NCBI GenBank assembly: GCA_021792355.1
Contig: JAJYUV010000046.1
Location: forward strand, 1,187-7,560
Reading direction: 5' to 3'
Origin: Thermoplasmata archaeon
GTDB taxonomy: Archaea > Thermoplasmatota > Thermoplasmata > Thermoplasmatales > GCA-001856825
Length of the DNA: 6,374 bases
Shown here: positions 1-4,611 of the stretch, piece by piece
Position numbering within the stretch: position 1 is the first letter of the stretch
Layout of the letters: each line of letters starts with the position of its first letter
Notes under the pieces: model-generated
Told to the model about the DNA's origin: nothing
Database searches by the model: none
Seen by the model: the letters and a program-made list of their open reading frames with translations, nothing else
Made by a program: the position numbers and the translations under genes

Positions 1-32
1 TGCGATACCTTATGAATGAATAAGGACAAGGT

Positions 33-1790
33 CTATGTTACATAAAGAGCACGCTTTAGCTGCTCCCTTATCATTTGATTCCTGACTTTCAAAAAATTCA
101 GAAATTGGCTGAAATGCAGATCAACATCCTTCGGAATAAGATGAGCTTCCAAAAACTCGTTCCTTTTCGTTGTATCGGAGAAAGTCGAATTTAACCATTC
201 AAAGAAATCCTTTGAAGATTTCTCCTGATTTTCTAGACCAGGAAGTAATTGAAGGTTACCAATCATGTTATAATTTGTTAAGAATTTCTGTTGGTCTTCC
301 TGCCCGACACCCAATTTAGTCATTTTGTTTGGTGTGAAAAACTTCTTGGGGAAAATGTGGTCAATGTGAAACCGCCTTTCTGAGAAATTAAAGGCTGGAT
401 AGACTAAAGACAATATACTGAATACGTGGTCATCTGCATACTCGTAAGACAATAAGGCGTCAACATCATCTTCTGAAAAGTCTAAACTCTTATCTGAGCC
501 TCTAAACTCTTTGATAAGGGTATCAACTGGGAATTTGTTTCCATTTGAGTTTATTACATCCCTTACTTTCCTTAAAACATTATCAGGTGTTCCGCTGAAT
601 TGTCTTTTTATTAAAGCTCTTACAAGCCACTTCCTAATATCTTCTCTGTCGTTTAGGAAGTGAGATGATTCAGCAAAGTTGCTATGAATCTCTTTTTTCA
701 TGATGAAATATGCAATAGGTATTAATGCGTTTGAGGAAGTCAATGTTTGCCAGTTGTAACCAAATCCAGATACAAGTTTCACTGCCATTCTAATTGCATC
801 TTTTATACGATCCCAATTCTCTTCAACCTTTTTCATGTTGGTACTGTTGAAGTTGTCTACTTTGAAAGCAAAATCACGAATGTCACTGAGAATCAGAGAG
901 GCCTTTAGAACTAAATCCTTATCAAAATCGAATTCGTCCCCAACTGTATTTAAGTCCTCAACGAAATTTGTTATTTCTTCTCTGGCATCTATGTTTTTCC
1001 ATTCTGCAGTCGCTATTGACAGGAGCAAATCTGAATAGCTTAGGGAAGTTCCGCCGCTGTTTACCCTTATGAATATGTTTAGCACCTTGTCGAGTTCCTG
1101 GTTCGTCTCAAGGTAATTGTTGATTACTCCCTTCTCAACAATAGCATCAAAAAGTGATGTCATGCACTCTACAGAAAATTCATTATCTGTTACATCGTTG
1201 TTTCTCAGCCATGATAATATGTCCTTTAAGCTACCGAAGTCTAAGATCTTCCCAACTTCGAACCATTTTTCCCCATCCTTTGGGCTCTCGACCTCCTGTT
1301 TGGTTAGAAATTTGAGGTCATATTTCAGTTCCCTTTCAGATTCCTTTGAAGGAGACAACACATTCAGATGCAGTCTTCTCTTGGGGAATGCTTCAGGGTT
1401 ATCCCACCTTTTCCACGGTATCTTGTAGGCACAGGAGCCCAGGAGTCCTATGTATAGGGCAGTTAGCCTTTGCTGACCATCAAGTATGCACGTGATATCG
1501 CTTCCCTGTAGAATAGTTGCCTTGTTGCTATGTGTCGTTTTATCTTCTCTATAATCCCTTATGAAGTCGTAGAATTGAAAATCTCTTATCTTATCGCTAT
1601 TAACCTGCCAGAACAAGAAAGAATTAATGGGGTACCCCCGCATCAGAGAGTCAAAAAGGGCAACTATCTGTTCATGATCCCAAACAAACTCCCTCTGAAT
1701 TGCTGGGAGTAAAAAATCTCTCTTAACAATGTTTCTCATACAAGTTTTAACAGTCAATGCAGGCTGAAAACCAGATTTTTCTTGCTTCAT
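33..1790 (-). CDS. DUF262 + HNH (DUF1524-like) protein, GmrSD-type single-chain restriction nuclease
   Basis: A 585-residue protein with the two-part architecture of GmrSD-type enzymes. The N-terminal DUF262 (GmrS-like, ParB-related NTPase) part shows PAIQREFVW at 29-37, the signature ILDGQQR at 102-108 and the FIRVNSGGTSLS block at 240-251. The C-terminal GmrD-like part shows the His-Me-finger/HNH nuclease motif FHIDHIFP at 474-481 and the downstream N-x-x-GNLQLL...N..KS block at about 508-525. Both halves look intact, so it should be active. Known fused relatives (GmrSD, BrxU, SspE) are NTP-dependent nucleases that restrict modified or foreign DNA; the substrate here cannot be read from sequence. 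No modification or dnd/ssp genes are visible nearby. The ATG at 1790 follows a TATA-like element and a GTGAT Shine-Dalgarno-like stretch at about 1799-1803. It lies 144 bases downstream of the PIN gene on the same strand. Family assignment is firm; the biological target is inference. Confidence 0.93.
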   Translation of the reverse strand: MKQEKSGFQPALTVKTCMRNIVKRDFLLPAIQREFVWDHEQIVALFDSLMRGYPINSFLFWQVNSDKIRDFQFYDFIRDYREDKTTHSNKATILQGSDITCILDGQQRLTALYIGLLGSCAYKIPWKRWDNPEAFPKRRLHLNVLSPSKESERELKYDLKFLTKQEVESPKDGEKWFEVGKILDFGSLKDILSWLRNNDVTDNEFSVECMTSLFDAIVEKGVINNYLETNQELDKVLNIFIRVNSGGTSLSYSDLLLSIATAEWKNIDAREEITNFVEDLNTVGDEFDFDKDLVLKASLILSDIRDFAFKVDNFNSTNMKKVEENWDRIKDAIRMAVKLVSGFGYNWQTLTSSNALIPIAYFIMKKEIHSNFAESSHFLNDREDIRKWLVRALIKRQFSGTPDNVLRKVRDVINSNGNKFPVDTLIKEFRGSDKSLDFSEDDVDALLSYEYADDHVFSILSLVYPAFNFSERRFHIDHIFPKKFFTPNKMTKLGVGQEDQQKFLTNYNMIGNLQLLPGLENQEKSSKDFFEWLNSTFSDTTKRNEFLEAHLIPKDVDLHFSQFLNFLKVRNQMIREQLKRALYVT

Positions 1791-1820
1791 AACTTAATCA
1801 TCACGTAATACAAGGCGTAA

Positions 1821-1831
1821 TTATATTTAAT
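1821..1831 (-). promoter_or_regulatory. TATA-like box upstream of the DUF262/HNH gene
   Basis: On the minus strand this reads AATTAAATATAA, an A/T-rich TATA-like element centred about 35 bases before the ATG at 1790. Transcription would start near 1799-1800 and give a short leader of roughly 10 bases containing GTGAT. It suggests the nuclease gene has its own promoter instead of depending on the VapBC pair upstream. An 11-base perfect palindrome GAATAGTATTC at 1852-1862 lies about 20 bases further upstream and could be an operator, although short A/T-rich palindromes are common by chance. Confidence 0.4.
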
Positions 1832-1934
1832 TCATGTTACGGTCGATACCAGAATAGTATTCGCTTAAAACATTAATCAAATCCCGACCGGTCCATTCTA
1901 ATTTTCGACGAGTGATGTTGAGGTTCTCTATTTA

Positions 1935-2345
1935 TTATCCAATTTCATCAATTATTTTTATATCTTTAACCTTCTTGAAAGACTTATCGTGAGTTAGAAG
2001 GACGTCCGATCCAATCGCCTTCATGGTGGCTAGAATTACACAGTCTCTTGAACCAAGACCCACGCGGGCATAAATAGATAGGAAATTAATCGAAGATTGC
2101 ATAATGGTCGATGTAAAATCAATCAACTTGAGAGTGGAGAGATTGGTTATCATCTTCATCTTTTCGCTCAAAATCTTGGGTTGAATGATTCTAAAATAGT
2201 GCGCTACTTCCATTAATGTTATTGTGCTGACCACAGCACCATCCTGAATTGCTTTTTGCATTGCGTAGTCCACAGAGTCGTGTTCGGGCAATCTTTCGTC
2301 AAACCAGTAAATCCAGTAGTTAGCATCTACATATGATAAGACCAA
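1935..2345 (-). CDS. vapC: PIN-domain ribonuclease toxin (VapC-type)
   Basis: A PIN-domain protein of about 136 residues, the usual VapC length. The acidic metal-binding set is present: Asp7 in YVDANYW, Glu46 in TLMEVAHY, Asp101 in GSRDCVILA and Asp120 in LLTHDKSF (numbered from the chosen start). VapC proteins are Mg-dependent RNases that cut tRNA or other RNA and are neutralised by the partner antitoxin. I chose the TTG at 2345. It puts the first catalytic strand right at the N-terminus, has GAGTGAGG just upstream, and lies 7 bases after the antitoxin stop. A GTG at 2387 would add 14 residues and overlap the antitoxin gene by 35 bases, with no ribosome-binding site. The order antitoxin then toxin, closely spaced, is classic for a co-translated pair. 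The family is certain; toxicity and RNA target are inferred from the family. Confidence 0.93.
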   Translation of the reverse strand: MVLSYVDANYWIYWFDERLPEHDSVDYAMQKAIQDGAVVSTITLMEVAHYFRIIQPKILSEKMKMITNLSTLKLIDFTSTIMQSSINFLSIYARVGLGSRDCVILATMKAIGSDVLLTHDKSFKKVKDIKIIDEIG

Positions 2346-2352
2346 TAGAGCC

Positions 2353-2589
2353 TCACTCCCAGATTCGCTTAAGATCGATAGGATCACTTATGGGTACTTT
2401 AGACCTTTTCTTAATGAATCCCTTCATCTTGGTACGGAATTCTTCTGGGGATACAGACTTTTCAACTATAAGTCGATCAGATTCGATGTGTAGTTTTACT
2501 CTCATCCCCTTCTTGAGTCCTAGAGAGATTCTGACATCTTTAGAGATTACAATTCTGCCCTTTTCGTCTATCACCGTCTCTTGAGTCAT
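2353..2589 (-). CDS. vapB: AbrB-family (SpoVT/AbrB fold) antitoxin, VapB-type
   Basis: A 78-residue protein with an N-terminal swapped-hairpin AbrB domain: TVIDEKGRIVISKDVR at about 5-20, then LGLKKGMRVKL and the closing strand RLIVEKS to about 45. The usual Pro of the GRIVIPK signature is Ser here. The C-terminal third (about 46-78) is a charged tail ending SDPIDLKRIWE, the type of segment that binds and blocks the PIN partner encoded immediately downstream. AbrB-type antitoxins dimerise on their own promoter and repress the operon, more strongly in complex with the toxin. The ATG at 2589 starts exactly at the domain boundary. An in-frame TTG at 2619 would add ten residues with no domain value and would touch the preceding ORF. 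Pairing with the PIN gene is strongly supported by order and spacing. Confidence 0.92.
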   Translation of the reverse strand: MTQETVIDEKGRIVISKDVRISLGLKKGMRVKLHIESDRLIVEKSVSPEEFRTKMKGFIKKRSKVPISDPIDLKRIWE

Positions 2590-2615
2590 TCCCACATCAT
2601 TTCCCACATGCCAAA

Positions 2616-2756
2616 TCAATATGTAAACGTTCTGATCACTTCTTCGTTTTCATGATACACAATCTCGCACTCTATCGCAGTCGGTATGCTTCCTTCCATA
2701 GATCCAGAGTATGTTTCTGTTGAGGAGATGAGAATTGCATTTTCTTCCAAGTCCAT
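2616..2756 (-). CDS. 46-residue hypothetical protein immediately after crcB
   Basis: A short acidic protein, MDLEENAILI... to ...EVIRTFTY, that I do not recognise as a family. The case for it is translational. The ATG at 2756 sits one base after the crcB terminal TAA, and GGGAGG in the last crcB codons lies nine bases upstream, an excellent Shine-Dalgarno, so the two would be coupled. The same frame is open back to 2822, but that extension is only the crcB coding sequence read out of frame. A DUF190 gene often follows crcB in prokaryotes. The opening MDLEENAILI is faintly like DUF190 N-termini, but the protein is far too short and lacks the later DUF190 core, so at most it could be a truncated relic. 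It may also be a non-functional ORF. Confidence 0.42.
   Translation of the reverse strand: MDLEENAILISSTETYSGSMEGSIPTAIECEIVYHENEEVIRTFTY
2619..2627 (-). promoter_or_regulatory. candidate TATA box for the antitoxin-toxin operon
   Basis: The minus strand reads TTTACATATT about 35 bases before the antitoxin ATG at 2589, which would put the transcript start near 2597. It lies inside the last codons of the preceding 46-codon ORF, so the pair could be expressed independently of the decayed crcB locus. The call rests on spacing and A/T content only. Confidence 0.3.
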
Positions 2757-2757
2757 T

Positions 2758-3147
2758 TTACAATCCTCCCAGTCACGTGCCAAGTGCACCACCGAGGTAG
2801 GCACCAACAAGACATAATCCAACGTTTATGAAAATGTTTGCTCCCGCAAGGAAAAGTTGAGACTCTTTTATCAGGGATATTGTCTCTAAACCAAAGGTCG
2901 AGAATGTAGTGTATCAACCAAATATTCCTATGAAAATAAGACCTCTGACATTTGGAGAAAGTTATCCTCTTTCAATGAATACGAAAAATAACAATACAAG
3001 AGGGAACGTTCCAGAGAAATTGACAAAAAATGTTTCCCAGGGAAAATCTCCTTTGGTCAAGAGTCCTGAAACAAGTTATCTGAGTCCATCACTCAATGCA
3101 CTTCCTGCCATAACCAGTACGACTAACCGAAATTCGCCAAGATTCAT
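2758..3147 (-). pseudogene. crcB: crcB/Fluc fluoride channel gene with four in-frame stop codons
   Basis: Reading one frame from ATG 3147 to TAA 2758-2760 gives 129 codon positions, a normal CrcB length, with the family pattern throughout. This includes AGSALSDGLR near 14-23, FPWETFFVNFSGTF at 35-48 (the conserved Asn and Gly-Thr/Ser-Phe of the second helix), LSPNVRGLIFIGIFG at 63-77, the hallmark YTTFSTFGLE at 79-88, and GAYLGGALG at 115-123. Four nonsense codons interrupt it: TAA 3076-3078 (position 24, where the family usually has Tyr), TAA 2962-2964 (62), TGA 2914-2916 (78, usually Gly before the TTFSTF box) and TGA 2773-2775 (125). There is no frameshift. CrcB/Fluc proteins are dual-topology dimeric membrane channels that export fluoride. 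With normal decoding the product would stop after 23 residues, so I call it a pseudogene. A GTG at 3159 is an alternative start. No fluoride riboswitch was recognised upstream. Confidence 0.87.
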
Positions 3148-3204
3148 TTCACGTTTCACTTTCTCAGATTCTCTTCGAGGCTTACCTCAAAGATGAAGAA
3201 GTCA

Positions 3205-3537
3205 TCAACCGTGGGAGCGGTACTTTGAGGCGGGCTTCATCACCCGTTTGGGTGGTTCATGGGAGTGAATTAAATTTTTTGTATTTCCTGATTTGGTCCA
3301 ATCTCCATATATCCTCCGTTCCCATCCCTTCTTTGTTAAGAACTTCTCCAGCATCTCCTTCTGTCTGTCGTTGGATCCTTGTTTCACTTCATCTAGTGTT
3401 GAAGCTTGGACAAATCCAAAAGCAAGTGTCTTTTTAATCTCGGGAAATGATTGCACCACTTTTAATAATGTCTCTTGTTTAGTGACATTACTGAAATTGA
3501 CAGAAAAGGGATGAGCTGAAGGTGGCAGGAGATCCAT
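3205..3537 (-). CDS. hypothetical protein, possible fragment of a DNA-cleaving or DNA-binding enzyme
   Basis: A 110-residue basic ORF with no family I can name. Codon choice in the middle (GAA/GAG, AAG, AGA/AGG, GGA, ATA) resembles the surrounding genes, and the predicted protein has a sensible composition, so I think the segment is or was coding. The stretch SNDRQKEMLEKFLTKKGWER (about 56-75) is an amphipathic helix followed by KKGWER, a style seen near the start of several restriction endonucleases. That is only a resemblance. No PD-(D/E)xK or HNH active site is visible. The ATG at 3537 overlaps the start of the divergent DUF1801 gene by 16 bases, and the promoter of that gene would lie inside this ORF. 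The true start may be further in, or the ORF may be a degraded remnant. It ends about 46-58 bases before crcB on the same strand, so co-transcription is possible. Confidence 0.42.
   Translation of the reverse strand: MDLLPPSAHPFSVNFSNVTKQETLLKVVQSFPEIKKTLAFGFVQASTLDEVKQGSNDRQKEMLEKFLTKKGWERRIYGDWTKSGNTKNLIHSHEPPKRVMKPASKYRSHG
3460..3467 (+). promoter_or_regulatory. candidate TATA box for the DUF1801 gene
   Basis: TTTTAATA on the plus strand, about 58 bases before the GTG start at 3522. Transcription would begin near 3490 and give a leader of about 30 bases. It lies within the opposing 110-codon ORF, so both cannot be expressed without antisense overlap. Spacing is the only support. Confidence 0.25.
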
Positions 3538-3923
3538 CGGAACAGATCGACGAAATCATCAGAAAAACTGATGACTGGCGTGGGAGCATGATGTCAAGTC
3601 TACGTGAAATCATAAAACAGTCAAATCCCGAGATAGTTGAAGAAGTGAAGTGGAAAAAACCATCCAATCCCCTGGGAGTTCCAGTTTGGTCTTTAGAGGG
3701 AATAATTTGTATCGGTAACATCCTGAAGAAAGCGGTTAGGCTTACCTTCTCAAGAGGATCACAGATATCAGATCCATCAAGACTGTTTAACACTCGATTA
3801 AACAGCAAGACCGTCCGTGCAGTTGACTTTTTCGAGGGAGATAGGATCGATGAGAAAGCGCTTACAAAGATTGTTCAAAGGGCTGTGACTTTGAATCTGG
3901 AGAAATCGAAACTGAAAAAGTGA
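3522..3923 (+). CDS. DUF1801 domain-containing protein
   Basis: A 133-residue protein matching the DUF1801 (YdhG-like) pattern across most of its length. It has an N-terminal helical part with SLREIIKQSNPEIVEEVKW (about 26-44), the KKPSNPLGVPVW turn, IICIGNILKKAVRLTFSRG (about 60-78), SDPSRLFNTRL (about 82-92), RAVDFFEGDRID (about 98-109), and a closing helix ending in Lys-rich residues. It is a small soluble alpha/beta protein; the family has no established enzymatic role. The start is GTG at 3522. An in-frame TGA lies at 3498-3500 and no ATG precedes the domain, so GTG is the natural choice, although the Shine-Dalgarno is weak. It converges with the methyltransferase gene, with only 12 bases between the stops. 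Family assignment is good; function is unknown. Confidence 0.88.
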   Translation: MAGDPSEQIDEIIRKTDDWRGSMMSSLREIIKQSNPEIVEEVKWKKPSNPLGVPVWSLEGIICIGNILKKAVRLTFSRGSQISDPSRLFNTRLNSKTVRAVDFFEGDRIDEKALTKIVQRAVTLNLEKSKLKK

Positions 3924-3935
3924 AGTGCAGGAGTC

Positions 3936-4514
3936 TCACCTTTTCCTAAGAATCTTGATTCCGTACTTCCACTTGCCTTGACCCGCTCCATGGCTGTCCT
4001 CTATTAGTTCAAAAAGGGAAGTCAAGAACTTGGTATCTGTCTTATCATTGGGGAAGAAGTCTCCAATCACAAAGTATCCTTTCCTTTTCAGTACAGTAAA
4101 TACGTTTTCATAACCTGCGAATCTCCTTCTACCTAGATTGTGAAATACCAGGCTTGATATCGCGAGATCGTACTTCACTCTGGATCTAATGGGGAGAGTT
4201 AGATCGTGTTCGAAGAAGTGAACCCTTGAATCAACCTCCAAGAGTTTCATGTTATTCTCTGCGTTTATCTTCGAAGAGTGAGATAGGCTCTCGTGACCAA
4301 AAGTATCTATTCCAGTAATTACACTTTCCGGGAATGTCTTGGCAGCCACGTATGAAAGAAATCCCAACCCGCACCCGGCATCGAGTATCCGTATCTCTGA
4401 ATGAGGTTCATAAAGCGTCAATAGTACTGCGGAAAAAGCACCTGCCACCCTATTCCTCATCTCCCTGGATTCGTCCGGATTAGAATGATGATAAGTCCCG
4501 AAATCCACTGTCAC
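3936..4514 (-). CDS. class I SAM-dependent methyltransferase
   Basis: A 192-residue Rossmann-fold methyltransferase. Motif I, the SAM-binding loop, is ILDAGCGLGFLSY at about 43-55, followed by the strand ending in GID (about 67-69), whose Asp would hold the ribose hydroxyls. An acidic VHFFEHDLTLP segment (about 97-107) is the post-II region, and YDLAISSLVFHNLG (about 114-127) is motif IV of the Methyltransf_11/25 type. The last part, KRKGYFVIGDFFPN, is the usual strand after motif IV. The substrate cannot be inferred; the family acts on small molecules, lipids, RNA or protein. The C-terminus is shorter than many relatives, with no extra substrate domain. The GTG at 4514 is used because an in-frame TAA lies about 27 bases upstream. 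A second GTG two codons in is equally possible. It is divergent from hutH across 97 bases. Confidence 0.91.
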   Translation of the reverse strand: MTVDFGTYHHSNPDESREMRNRVAGAFSAVLLTLYEPHSEIRILDAGCGLGFLSYVAAKTFPESVITGIDTFGHESLSHSSKINAENNMKLLEVDSRVHFFEHDLTLPIRSRVKYDLAISSLVFHNLGRRRFAGYENVFTVLKRKGYFVIGDFFPNDKTDTKFLTSLFELIEDSHGAGQGKWKYGIKILRKR

Positions 4515-4533
4515 TATAACAGCACCATTATTT

Positions 4534-4548
4534 CCAATTTAGCTTTAA
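4534..4548 (-). promoter_or_regulatory. weak TATA-like element for the methyltransferase gene
   Basis: The minus strand reads GTTAAAGCTAAATTG centred about 27 bases before the GTG start at 4514, a spacing that would make the mRNA leaderless. The sequence is a poor TATA match, and no Shine-Dalgarno is seen. It lies within the 97-base divergent gap shared with hutH. Confidence 0.3.
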
Positions 4549-4580
4549 CCAAAGGGAGTCCAGGGTAGGGTGGAAAGTGT

Positions 4581-4590
4581 TAATATTTAT
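4581..4590 (+). promoter_or_regulatory. archaeal TATA box of hutH (leaderless promoter)
   Basis: TAATATTTAT on the plus strand, centred about 26 bases upstream of the hutH ATG at 4612 and preceded by the purine-rich GGAAAGTG (4572-4579) in the position of a TFB recognition element. With the usual archaeal spacing, transcription would start at or within a base or two of the ATG. This agrees with the absence of any Shine-Dalgarno. This is the best promoter in the window. Confidence 0.7.
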
Positions 4591-4611
4591 TCCCGTCATC
4601 TATTCTAAGTC

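Noticed and set aside
835..1712. Plus-strand ORFs of 60-103 codons (835-1038, 1117-1428, 1530-1712)
   Set aside because: All lie opposite the well-supported DUF262/HNH gene and encode low-complexity sequence with no motifs.
2672..2917. 81-codon minus-strand ORF
   Set aside because: It reads crcB and the 46-codon ORF in the wrong frame. The CrcB pattern is clear in the neighbouring frame, and a frameshifted product would lack it.
2758..3147. Alternative genetic code (TGA or TAA as sense) explaining the crcB stops
   Set aside because: hutH, DUF1801, the methyltransferase and the antitoxin all end in TGA, the PIN gene in TAA, and none needs an internal stop to be read through. Two different stop codons would also have to be reassigned.
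2909..3196. 95-codon plus-strand ORF opposite crcB
   Set aside because: It is antisense to the recognisable CrcB sequence; its Ser/Pro/Asn-rich product has no domain-like features. It is open only because the opposite strand is constrained.
3148..3204. Fluoride riboswitch upstream of crcB
   Set aside because: I looked for the conserved pseudoknot segments of the crcB motif and found no convincing match in the short gap.
3225..3514. Two plus-strand ORFs of 70-73 codons before DUF1801
   Set aside because: Their Ser/Phe/Leu-rich translations look like antisense of the 110-codon minus-strand ORF; no domain or promoter favours them.
3488..3808. 106-codon minus-strand ORF
   Set aside because: It is antisense to the DUF1801 gene, whose family pattern is clear.
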